The notes below the pieces were generated by a model that ran no database searches, was not told the origin of the DNA, and saw nothing but the letters and a program-made list of their open reading frames with translations. A stretch of 64,000 bases of DNA from Gossypium raimondii (lineage: Eukaryota > Streptophyta > Magnoliopsida > Malvales > Malvaceae). Shown here piece by piece: positions 1 to 10,383 of this stretch (the first letter of the stretch is position 1; the number at the start of each line of letters is the position of its first letter). Location: contig NC_068569.1 in assembly GCF_025698545.1 (NCBI RefSeq), positions 25,420,001 to 25,484,000 of the forward strand. The letters are read 5' to 3'. Both the position numbers and the translations under genes were made by a program.

Positions 1-1487
1 AACTATCTCGGTCTCATGTTAATCATAGATAAGGTATTAATACATGTATATCAAAACTTTATGTTCAAATCATTCGATAATACCACATTGAACATCCAAT
101 ACATTTTGTAACATTTCGATATCTCATTTCATATTATTCGTATTACTTGATGAAACTCAGTAAATGAACTCGAATACACTAGTACTATCACATTTATTGG
201 TCGTCCGAGCTAAACATATAATCGTGTCAAGTTACCCGTTTGAGCTAAACCTTTAAAATGATATCAGGTTACTCGTTCGAGCTAAACCTGTGTCACATGT
301 ATCTTCGGGTCTGCAACAAATGCTGGAGCTTGGTAATCACCGATAATCAGCCTGTATCCGTATTCATGTGTACGATACATTTACGAAGTTTTATTAGGGT
401 GATTTCAACATTTAAGTTCATTCTTATTTCTTTACAATATAACCTAATTCTCATATTTTATACTAAATTGTAAACAATTCAAATTTCAATAAATCATGCA
501 TAGATTCAAAATATTAAATACATAAAGATTTAAACACAATACATCATATGAACTTACGACAAAATCAATGACAAGTTGAATTACAAGGACTATTCGATAT
601 TTTGCCTTTTCCTTGGTTATCTTTGGTTTGATTCAAATATTGATCTATATAATAATTCAATTCAATTTATCAATTTCAAATAGTTTAAAACAATCCACTA
701 AATGCATAAATCAGTCCAATTTTTTTATTTTTGAATGTCTTTCCTTAAAGTTTTGCATTTTATTCAATTTAATCCTTAAACCGTAAATGCCATAACTTTC
801 AAATTTGATCTTCAATTCCAAAATTCTTGTACTTTAGTCCCTATGTTTAAAACTAACAATTTTCACTTTAAAAACTAGTCCTTTTTCATATCTAAACTAA
901 AAATCTAACCATTTAACACCAAAACTTTAATAAGTCATCATTGACAACTTTTAGAAACTTTAACAGTTTTACAAATTGGTACCTGAGTTAGCTAAATCAA
1001 GCTCTCAGAACCCCAAAAACATAAAAATTATAAGAAAATGACTAAATCAAACTCACCAAATTAAGAGTCGAAAGTTGAAAACTTCTAAACCCTTTTCTGT
1101 TCTTTTTGGAGAAGATGATAGCAAAATGGCTTTCTTTTCTTTTTAATTTCGTTTATATATTTTAATTAGTTTTAATTAATTTTAATTAATTTAATTAACC
1201 TAAGTTTAATTAAAATTAAGCTTAATTAACACTTTTGGTGGTTTACAACTCATTGTTCAATTGGTCCCTCAATTGATTAAAATTTCACAGCGATTAAATT
1301 TTACCACTTTTATAATTTAGTCTTTGTATCTTAATTAACTATCCAAACGAAAAAATTAATGGACCAGACTTTAATTATACTTTATACTACCTCTTAAGTA
1401 TTAATTATTAATATTTACGGAATTGATCATTGAAAATGGGGTACCGAAACCAACGTTTCTAACACTACTAACTTTCGAGTAATTACA
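1..1487 (-). mobile_element. LTR fragment of an old LTR retrotransposon, cut by the window edge
   Basis: The right end reads, on the minus strand, TGTAATTACTCGAAAG, a typical LTR start of the TGTAA type. The first few hundred bases of the LTR (about 1180-1487, minus strand) match the start of the LTR at 22339 in order, for example GAAAGTTAGT followed by a run resembling TAATTAAAGTACAAAGGCTAAATT. The sequence is AT-rich and non-coding, and I see no retrotransposon protein. The left end lies outside the window, so I cannot say whether it is a solo LTR. The type of ends suggests a Gypsy-like family, which is inference. It looks old and decayed. Confidence 0.6.
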
Positions 1488-1747
1488 CTAAGAGGATGCC
1501 ACAGATTAGCCAAAGTTGTATGCATAGCTTGAAACTAGATCACGTTTGCAATAAAAAAACTGCCCACTAAACAAAGATCTACGCCGATCTCGCTCTCTTC
1601 CTCTCCCAAATTGATTTGCCACGCCTCATCCTCCCCGCCCTTAATGAAAAGCGCCGCCAACTCTTCTGCCATTTTTGTCGCAGCACCTCCAAACTCCGAT
1701 GCCACCCCTTCCACCTTGCAAGAGAAATAACAACAGAAACCCAACAA
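1488..1747 (-). mobile_element. LINE ORF1 fragment (DUF4283 domain start)
   Basis: Minus-strand translation gives a short open stretch with MAEELAALFIKGGEDEAWQI and then DLCLVGSF. After an in-frame stop it continues with FQAMHTTLANLWHP. This is the N-terminal pattern of the DUF4283 domain found in plant non-LTR retrotransposon ORF1 proteins, where a FPAMRSTMANLWHP-like motif is usual. Only the first 75 residues or so are present, and the match stops exactly where the LTR ending at 1487 begins, so the LINE was probably cut by that insertion or by a later deletion. It has no function now. Confidence 0.6.
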
Positions 1748-2500
1748 AACTAAAATACGTGCTATTAGAAGTAGACTGAAAAACGTGCTATTAAAAGCAG
1801 ACTCGATGAAGGAGTTTTAGTCTTTTTCCATTATAATCTTTAAAATTTCACACTATAATTGGATTATTATTTGATAACACTGGTGGTGAAGTTTTTTAAC
1901 CCCACAAACGAGTTTAAGAAATTGTCATGTGTCTTATTTATTTAGTTTTTATTTTTAAGAAGGTAATTATTTGATACACCGATGGAGTTTTTTAAATTTC
2001 ACAAGAGGATTAAGGGCGTGACAAGTGTCACATTTATTTATATAAATATTTTTTATTTTTAACTACACCCTATAATATAGTTGCTAAATTCTAAACTCAT
2101 TTGTGAAGTCTAAGAAAAACTCATTGGTAATATATCAAATAAATTTTCTTTATAAAATATCAATTAAGCACAATTAAAAGTTTCTTAAATTCAAATGTAG
2201 AATAATCAAGTATAATTTCCTAAAAACAAAGAGAGGTCGGAAACATATTAGTTTAATTTAATTTAAGCAGTCAATTTGGAGGGTTATTTTTTGTTAAAAA
2301 AAATTGGGGACTAAGCAAGGGACCTTAAAGCCCATAGCATATGATAATTATGATACCCAGAATTGCGAGAATTATCCAAATGCCGCATAAAATATATGAA
2401 AGGAAATTGTGGGAAAAAAAAAGATCCAAAAAGAAAAAGAAAAGAAAGTAAGATAAAAGCAGCCACAAGTGAGAACGAATCTTTTGTAGAAGAGAAGAAA
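1748..2500. repeat. Gene-free stretch with an imperfect 100-bp direct repeat
   Basis: No gene seen. Two adjacent, diverged copies of a unit of about 100 bp lie near 1862-1960 and 1964-2060. Each has an ATTATTTGATA-like start, a GTGGTGAAGTTTTTTAA or GATGGAGTTTTTTAAA block, then TGTCAT/CAAGTGTC followed by TTATTTA. This looks like a degraded dispersed element. The rest is AT-rich, with purine-rich sequence at 2410-2510 that probably belongs to the former promoter or leader of the pseudogene at 2506. Confidence 0.4.
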
Positions 2501-2505
2501 CAAAC

Positions 2506-3029
2506 ATGGAGTTGGAAGCTCTGCTGTGCAAGAGATCGGATGATCCAACATCTTCATAAGCTGTCAGCCCTCAAGGTCAGCAGAAACTATCCCATCCCAT
2601 AATTTGACTCCCCAACCCCAACTGCAGTGCACCAGCTTCAACTACCAACAGAAGTTTCCCCTCTCCGGTTATGCCAAGTTCAAGGAGGCCAACCACAACC
2701 TTGAAGACCCTCCCTGTCGCCTTGGGACCTCAAATGAAGCTCTTGCTCACAGACCTAACTTGACCCCTTGTCACCCAGGTACCTTTTATTTGTTCATTTA
2801 CTACTGCTATAGCTATTTTTAAGAATTAGTAATTGTTCTAGCATTTCTTTTCTTGCTACTCTATGTTTTAGAACGACCGCTAATTGTAATTGTAATTGTA
2901 ATTGTAAAGGATATAAGCAGTAACTATTTCATACTGGTATTGCTGGTTCTTGCTGCCGCTGGAGGCCTTGGCGTTTCTGCTGTTCAAATTGGCAAGGTTT
3001 GCGGCGCACTAGTCATTGCTGTTGTCAGG
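2506..3029 (+). pseudogene. Relic of a quinone oxidoreductase-like gene (exons 1-3 only)
   Basis: This is a decayed copy of the intact gene at 13172-15598. The starts correspond (ATGGAGTTGGAAGCTCTGCT against ATGGAAGCTTTATTGTGTAA), and shared blocks include CAGAAACTATCCCATCCCA, CCACCAGCTTGAACTA-like sequence and CCCTGTCGCCTTTGGGACCTC. The middle of exon 1, intron 1 and the start of exon 2 are deleted, so exon 1 runs directly into exon 2. Intron 2 remains, with a normal GT donor at 2779. Exon 3 follows at about 2938-3028, encoding VLLVLAAAGGLGVSAVQIGK. Exons 4-6 are missing, and exon 1 has in-frame stops within the first 30 codons. The GNAT gene starts 180 bp downstream on the same strand, so this relic may now supply its leader or promoter (inference). 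Confidence 0.85.
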
Positions 3030-3205
3030 TGCCTACCTATTACTTTCTCTTAGCTAACTTTGATTTTCATCCAATTTGATAATGAATGTTGCAGTAATTT
3101 ATTTGTGGAGACTATGACAGTAAGGCGCCCACACTCTTTTTTACTTGTTCTTGTTCCGTTTCATGTATATGTATAGACAAAGAGTAAGGTCATCCAACAC
3201 AAGAG

Positions 3206-5511
3206 ATGGTGGGGACTACTATTTCTAGCACCACTTCTACACAGATAATGATAATACAGAGAGGTGGTAGTGGTGCTGCTTTTCCATCCAAATCCATGGA
3301 ATTGCGATGGATACGCAGCAACAGTAGAAGAAAGAACTCAAACCTAAGTTCAAGGGAGTTCGGCGGCTTAAAATCAATACCACCACCACTGGTGATGCCA
3401 ATTTACATATCAACGGACCCTTCACACATTAATATTCAAGAGCTCAGTGAACTGTACACTTGTTGCAACCATTCCTGCCACCGATTCCCTAAGGTGGACC
3501 CACACACCGGCATAGTTCAAGAAGTCATGGACTTGGACAAGCTCCACATTGCTCTCTCCCACAGTTGTGTGGTTGTTTCAGTCTTCTGCAAACCTCAGCA
3601 TGCCAAGGTGACTAACACCACTAAACAAAACCAAAGCCAAGAACAGCAGGAGCAAATAAAAACAGGTCTTGTAGGAGATTTGATGGAGAATGTGATGCCT
3701 GTCAACCCTTCCAATGGTCAGCTTGTGGGCTTTGGCCGTGCTGTTTCTGATCTAGGATTGACTGCATCCATCTACGATGTCATGGTACCTGTCTTCCCAT
3801 CCTTTTTTATGTACTAATATCCTTTGGCAATTATGGGTTGAATTAGCACCCCAACATCTTTTGGCAGCCTACCTCTTTAGCATGAATATTTGAAGCAATG
3901 CTTGGATATTCATTCTGTGATTTAAGCCAATCACACAACCTTAAACTTTTGGAGTATCAATCTCAACTCTTGAGTGTGTACTTTTTAAGGTAAAGGGCTA
4001 AGTTATTGACTGTAATATGGCTTTTGGATTAGTACCCTCATTTTTATTAGTGTGATTACTTCTTCATTTTTATTTTCAAATACAAAATTCGGGCTACTGT
4101 ACAACCCATGGACACCTCTAATTCTAATTTGGTACTTAATCACTGTTTATATTCTTATAATTGTTGTTTTCTGCATTCCAGGTTGTTCCTACTTTACAAG
4201 GCATGGGAATTGGGACAATAATAGTTAAAAGGATTGTAAGGTTTGTTACTCTTATGTTTCTACTAATTCTGAAACTTTTAACCAAAGTAGTTGTGTTATC
4301 AAATTTTCCCTCGACATATATGCCTGCTCCATGTAAGCATGCAACTGTAATATTGTCTTCTTTTAAACAAGAGCCAGTGCTTGCATGCATACCTGCTTCT
4401 TCTAGAAATGAGTATCATGTCACCTGCTTCAGAATCATAATTCTTATAGTTGAATAGCAGGTAAATTCTATTTGTTCTAGCATTTATTCAAGTTTAGCTG
4501 TCTAATATAAAATAAATGCCTCAGGAGTCCGAGTCAGGAACTGCACAATGGAGATCACATTATCTTGTTAAATCCTTATTCTTAACCTGCAGTTTGTGAA
4601 ATGTATACTGGTAGTTACTGAACTTATATATAGGAGTTTAACATTTTTGTTCTTACCTTTGCTTCCAGAATGCTCACAAGTAGAGATATTTATGACATAG
4701 CTGCTCTTTGTTCCAGAAAGGAGAGGTAATTCTTGTCATTGTGCTGAAATGTCATAACCTATGTGTTGTCCTCAGTAAGTCTGTTTCATATCCCCCTGGT
4801 TTTATTGGTTTTACCAGTATGCTGCCTCTCTTTCTTGCTTTGAAACATGTTGCAAAGTCCTTCTAACAAGGGCTGGCCAGGTGTATTACAATTGGCTGGC
4901 ATCTTACTGATTGGTTTTTATGATATCTGGCTCAATGGCTTTCTTCTGCTACCTTCACACCAATTTTATTAGATAGGTGCTTTCATTCTTTCATTGAACT
5001 GCATAGTTTATCTCATTCAATAAACATCATCATATAGGCTAGTTGCAAACAAGTTATGGAGAAACTTGAGATAATCAAGGGAAAGGGGGTTGTCGAGGTT
5101 TGAATCCTTGACCTAGTGTCAACCAAGACTTGAAAGCAACATAAGTCATTTCTCAGTTGCTACTACACCAGTGGCTTGGTTACATGGAAAGTTGGGATTG
5201 AAATATTTATATATATATATATATATACACACATATATATGAGGTTACGTTGGCAGGGTCATTGATGAAATGATTTGTATTAATTGTTCTTGAAAAGCAT
5301 GATATGTATAGCTTATTTCAGGTTCTTCTTCAAAGCATGTGGATTCAGAGATGATATCTTGGGCTCTACTACGATGATGTATACTAGGACAGTTTCAAGT
5401 ACTCGTTTTGAAGGTGAGCGGATGGTTAAACAAGCTGGTCGAAAACTGTTGTTAGTTCCATCACTCCAATTGCCGTTAGCATCTTCCAAGACAACTAAAC
5501 CACAAAGTTGA
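3206..5511 (+). CDS. Chloroplast GNAT-family N-acetyltransferase (GNAT1/SNAT-like)
   Basis: Four exons: 3206-3784, 4182-4240, 4669-4725 and 5322-5511, all with GT-AG introns and consistent phases, giving 294 residues. The first 60 or so residues are rich in Ser, Thr and basic residues, as in a chloroplast transit peptide. A plant-specific stretch with ELYTCCNHSCHRFP follows. The acetyltransferase core has GFGRAVSDLGLTASIYDVMV and the acetyl-CoA loop QGMGIG at residues 199-204 (consensus QxxGxG/A). The C-terminal part has FFKACGFRDDILGSTTMMY. In Arabidopsis this type belongs to the plastid GNAT group, some members of which acetylate protein lysines or N-termini and some serotonin (SNAT). The exact substrate cannot be read from sequence. 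The start at 3206 is the first ATG of the open frame; upstream lies only the quinone oxidoreductase relic. I see no damage in the frame. Confidence 0.85.
5205..5240. repeat. (TA)n/(CA) microsatellite in GNAT intron 3
   Basis: A run of alternating TA, then ACACACATATATAT, inside the third intron of the acetyltransferase gene. It is a simple repeat and likely length-polymorphic. Confidence 0.8.
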
Positions 5512-7504
5512 ACCTCATCAAACATATGGATTTAGAAAGGCCGAGAAATTATTTCCTTTATGCATTCAAGCTTCAGTTTCTTTTTTATCTTAGAAGATTG
5601 CCCATTTATTCTCTAGTCACATATTGATTTTGAAGTATGATGTATGTGAGTTTAGTTTTCTGCAATTACACTTGGTGGACCGAAACGGATCGAGTTCGTG
5701 GAGAAGTTGAAACAAGAAATAATTCGGGCTACTCATCCAAAATTTGTGCTTATTATTCATTATCTATTGTTTTTTATACAATGTCTAGAATTACTCATAG
5801 TTTCACCCCAATCCTTAAATAGGAGGATAATGCTTTTTAGTGCACTTAAACCCATGATCTCCTGCACCAACAATAATGCCAATGCCAATCGAGCTAAGAC
5901 TCAATCGGTACTTGATATTTTTTTTCTATATATTAATTATTTATTATTTACAAATTTTATAGTCAATTTATTGACTATTAAGAAAATAAAATAAAGTTGA
6001 ATATACAATATATCAATATTTTCAAATGCTTTAATAATAGGAATCTTTTATTAGTACTACATTTGAACAAAATAATTAATATATTTTAATAATATTTATT
6101 AGTTATTATTTCAAATAATGATTACATTATGATATGTTAAAATAATACAAATATTTTAATTATGATTTGAAAATTTTAATATTATTAATTAAAAAATAAT
6201 TAATCTATTTACCAAAAAAAAAATATTAATCTACAAAATATCATTATTTTAAATAATATACTACTATTCAGGTTAGCCTATTGTGTTTGCATTTTTCTTT
6301 GCATTTGCAAGTTTATCTTGAATGCTGAATGGGAGTGAAGGGTCTTGAAGTTTTATGCATGGTGAAGTGTAAGCTTAAAGGACTTTGTCTAGTAAGTAAT
6401 TATCTTTGGGACATCTGTGATAACTCCAAGTTCCAACTAGTAGTAAGTAATTATTGGTTCCTTTTTATGGATGCATCGCTTGAATTCCTAGCCAATATTT
6501 ATAAAATATCTTGTATTAGTTTCCTCCGTCTGCAAATAATTTCCATTCCATAATTGTTCAACTAACCCCATAACTGAGAGTCACTGACATAAGGAACATG
6601 CAACAAAAACACCAGTGGTATATGGATATGAAAATTAGTGGGCGGATCTTCTAAATTTAGTAGCTTTTGGGGGGGGTTGGGGGGGGGGGCGCCTTTTAGA
6701 CCCCATGTTTTGATAAGTACATCATGTTGATAGTTTTCATGCATGCAAACTGATAAATTGATGTTTTGTAATCACTAATCAGTCTCCTGTCTATATATAC
6801 ACCCAAAGGCCATGACCAGAAACGTAGAAAAAACCTTCCTTACTATTGAAAGAACAACAATCTTTGCTTAAAATACATGGGATTTTCATTTGTTTCAGTT
6901 TGATATTCCACTGTAAGTGTGTAGTACTGAGAATTGTTAATGAGTTTTAAGGGTTCAAAATTTTGGTTCCTATTTGGATTTCCTTTGAAAGCAACAATTC
7001 TGAGAGTTCCATCTTCGAATGAATGCTTTGTCTGCTATCTGAGATTCATTTCAATGCGGTTGAAGCTATTTTCTGCTATGGAATATTAAGGAATTGTACT
7101 CTGAAACCTTGCACACCATATATTCATATTTTCTTTACTGTGATAACAGGGAAAATAACATGTTAATTTTCATGTCAGTAAAGGATTAATAACCGCAAAT
7201 TTACCAAAAATAGTATTTCCTTGCGTTTGTTTTGTTGCCTGATTTGCAACCTGTTTGTAGTCAGTGAAATGAGAAATTCAACTAGTACTCGCATGGCCTA
7301 GGTAAGCGACTTCCATTGCACTTCAGAAGGGCGCTTGCTTAAGGTCTCCTCAAAGTAGGAGAGCCTACGTCATAATTTGTGGCAGTGGTGGCCTGCGTTC
7401 GCGCGGTCCCTGTTTAATTTCAGTCAAAAATTCAATTAGTTTAGAAGGCAAAATAAAAGCTAGAAGTTATATAAAGGCATAATTCCAAAAAAAACCCTCA
7501 ACAT
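5512..7504. other. Intergenic, AT-rich, no gene recognised
   Basis: Sequence after the GNAT stop. 5512-5640 is probably 3' UTR. 5900-6260 is very AT-rich. A G-run of two blocks (about 6669-6690) stands out in a low-GC setting. A GC-richer patch at 7290-7425 (GGCCTGCGTTCGCGCGGTCC near its end) is not recognised and may be a transposon remnant. The short open frames here have no recognisable motif. Confidence 0.5.
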
Positions 7505-9277
7505 TTGGGTGCTTTTGATTTTGTGCCTTTAACCTTTTTATTATTTGATTGAAGGTTACGATTTTTTCAGAAATCAATTCATTTTTAACAATCAATGTGA
7601 GTTGACCGTTAATGAAATTGTAGGTCAACATAGTAGTCATGTGGCATGCCACATAAGCGCACCACGTTATAGATGACGCCATTTATTTAACAAAATTTTT
7701 TCTCTCATTTTCTCTCTTGCCAATCACCACTTTTTTTCTTCATAACACCATTTTTTTCTTGCCATTTTCTCTCTTGCCATTTTTTTCTCTCATTTTCTCT
7801 GTTGCCAAACACCATTTTTCTTCTTCAAAACATATGGTTGGCTCATTTCATCTACAAGGATCTCCTTTACCATGATTATAATCATGCTTTTGTGCAATTT
7901 TTGTAAACCCACACCACACTTTCAACTTAAAATCATTGTTTTTTCCCCCACTGTCGGCTTGCCATTTTTTTCTCTCATTTTCTCTCTTGCCAAACACCAT
8001 TTTTCTTCTTCAAAACACCATTTTTCTTCTTCAGTACCTAACCTCCAAACCATCCCTGTTTTACTATCCTATTTCTGTTTCCATCCCTCACTTTCCTATT
8101 TTATTACTACTTTCTATCTAACAATCATAAAAGCAACTGATGAGAAAATCCAAATCATTTTTTTTATATAGATTAACCAATTCGTCCAGCATAATGGAAA
8201 CAGGGTATACTATAATTACAATATCATGAAATAATATGCTGCACGATTTTAAGAAACTTGTTTCGATATCTATTTACAATGATGGCTGTGGAACACTGGT
8301 TAATCTTTCAGCTTTTTCTGCACCGCAAGCAATCCAATCAATTCCTCTTCATTCCTCATACCTATCGCTTCCAACTTCATTTCTATGTGAGGGTCAAATT
8401 GATAATAAGTTTATAAAACAGAGTACAATATTTATAAAATGAAACTCAACACGCATGCGTGAATTGGTAGCTCTGTCTGTACCTGAGGGTAGCAGTTTTG
8501 GCGGACATAGTCTGGGTGGTTCTATGTACCACAATCTCGCATAAGACTTTCGCCTGTTGAATATTATTACACACATGAAGAGAATCTAAAGACTAAAATC
8601 ATGAAACATAGTAGTACAACATTAATATTTAATGCTTGCTAATCCAATAATCCCCTTTCCTTGTATTTCTCGAAACAGGGTGTTAATTTGATGAGCTTAA
8701 GCAATCATCAAGTTTAATCAATCTTCATGTTCAAGAATGAAAATTTTGAAGATGAAGATCAATGAACAACAGAACATGTTCAAGAATTTTGTGTTTTGAA
8801 GAAGAAAAATGGTGTTTGACAAGAGAGAAAATGAGAGGGAAAAATGGCAGCCGACAGTGGGAAAAAAAGCAAAGATTTTAAGTTGAAAGTGTGGTGTGGG
8901 TTTACAAAAATTGCACAAAATCATGATTATAATCATGGTAATGGAGATTCTTGTAGATGAAATGAGCCAACCATATGTTTTGAATAAGAAAAATGGTGTT
9001 TGGCAAGAGAGAAAATGAGAAAAAAATGCCAATAACCATGTGTTTTGAAGAAAAAAAGTGTTGTTAGGAAAGAGAGAAAATGAGAGAAAATTTTTATTAA
9101 ATAGATGATCTCATCTATGACTTCGTGCGCTTATGTGGCATGCCACATGGGCTACTATGTTGACCTACAGTTTGATTAAGTTGACCGTTAAAAGTAGAAT
9201 GATTTTTGAAAAAATCGTAATGTTGAGGGTGTCAATCAAAAAATAAAAAAGGTTAAGGGCACAAAATCAAAAGCCCC
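7505..9277. mobile_element. Foldback / long-TIR DNA element (about 540-bp inverted arms)
   Basis: The left arm (about 7505-8040) and right arm (about 8735-9277) are inverted copies. Reading inward, both give GCTTTTGATTTTGTGCC, then GTAGGTCAACATAGTAG, then CATGTGGCATGCCACATAAG, then several CTCATTTTCTCTCTTGCC blocks, then CATATGGTTGGCTCATTTC and CCATGATTATAATCATG. Identity is high with small indels. The loop of about 700 bp (8040-8735) holds no transposase. Long inverted arms without a coding core fit a non-autonomous Mutator-like or foldback element. I could not find clean target-site duplications. Short degenerate repeats of the CTCATTTTCTCTCTTGCC block enlarge the arms. A transcript across it would form a long double-stranded RNA. 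Confidence 0.75.
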
Positions 9278-9475
9278 AATGAAATGCTCTTCATTGCATG
9301 GAATTGTATGACCTCCCATCGAATGGTTGAACCCAAATTCTTCCTCGGCTTGATCTAACGAGTCTTGAAACAGAGGATTGTTCAAGAAAGATACTGGAAT
9401 CAAGAACCTCTTCTTGTTGCTTTCTCCGACATAAACCGCAACATGGTCTTTCGAGACATTCAACGTCACCAGCGC
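9278..9475 (-). pseudogene. SAUR-like auxin-responsive gene, truncated at its 3' end
   Basis: Minus-strand translation gives [20 protein letters not shown], then [20 protein letters not shown], then [17 protein letters not shown]. This is the core SAUR domain (usual form HFAVYVGE...QKKRF...[20 protein letters not shown]...GGLTIPC). The family's last 10 residues or so (DLTSRLN-like) are missing because the frame runs into the foldback element at 9277. The usual N-terminal 25-30 residues (basic, LRRS-like) are not recognisable upstream in frame. SAUR proteins of this type promote acid growth by inhibiting PP2C-D phosphatases. This copy is unlikely to be functional. Confidence 0.85.
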
Positions 9476-9539
9476 GTTCCTGGGTATTGCTGATAGGGTT
9501 CATCATAGCTTTTGTATACTGTAAATAATATTTCCCATT

Positions 9540-10383
9540 CATTCAAATTTTACTATAATATATTTTTATTTGTTTAAATTTAATTTATAAATAATTCTAA
9601 ATAAATTAAAATTATTATAAATACAGGTTATAATTTTATTTATCTGATAAAGTTAAATTTTATATTTTTCATATTTTAATTATCTTCATAAGTTTAAATT
9701 ATATTTTCTTCACACATTCAATTAGTGATAGTTATAAAAAATTTAAATTATATTTTTCATATTTTAACTACTTTTATGAATTAAAGGTTTTAACGATAAT
9801 AATAAAATAACTAGACAATTGTTGAAGATGCTTTGATTATTATTGTGACTTCACAAAATATTAAGCCTCCTAAAATTATAGATTATATCATCAATGAAGA
9901 TAAATAATATAATTTCATAAAACCCGTGCATAAATTAAAATATTATAATAAAAAGTATAAAAATATAATAATCTATATGTGTATAAATTAAGATAAATAA
10001 TATGAATTCATAATAAACCCAGGCGTGAATTAATATATTATCATAAATCATATATTATAATAAGAAATTATAAAAATATTAAATCATAAAAATATAATAA
10101 TCTATATGTATAAATTATTATATATAATTAAAAATATTTTAATATATCTTATTAATGATCTATTTTAATTAAAATATTTATTAAAATATTGATAATTTTC
10201 ATATATTTTATCAAAGAATATAATTCATAAAATAGATTTTATAATATAATTTTAGTTATAACATCAATAATGATAATATAATTCAGAAAACCTATGCTTT
10301 TATCATAAATAAATGTAATTTATCTAATAAGAAATAATATATATTTAATTCACGAAATTATTTTTCATATATTACATAATATT
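9540..10383. other. Very AT-rich intergenic stretch
   Basis: Mostly A and T, with repeated TATAATAATCTATATG and TTAAATTATATTTTTCATATTTTAA-like motifs. The block TTAAATTATATTTTTCATATT occurs at least twice (about 9650 and 9745). No gene or RNA is seen. It could act as a matrix-attachment-like region, but nothing beyond composition supports that. Confidence 0.4.

Noticed and set aside
5085-5115. GGTTTGAATCC in GNAT intron 3, close to the polymerase III B-box consensus
   Set aside because: No A box at the right distance upstream and no tRNA fold. Not supported as a tRNA or SINE.
5637-5994. Overlapping frames after the GNAT stop as a second gene
   Set aside because: They lie in 3' UTR-like and AT-rich DNA and show no motif.
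8455-8544. Short plus-strand frame with GGHSLGG, resembling a hydrolase nucleophile elbow, in the loop of the foldback element
   Set aside because: Only about 30 codons, and nothing around it matches the rest of a hydrolase or lipase. It is probably chance.
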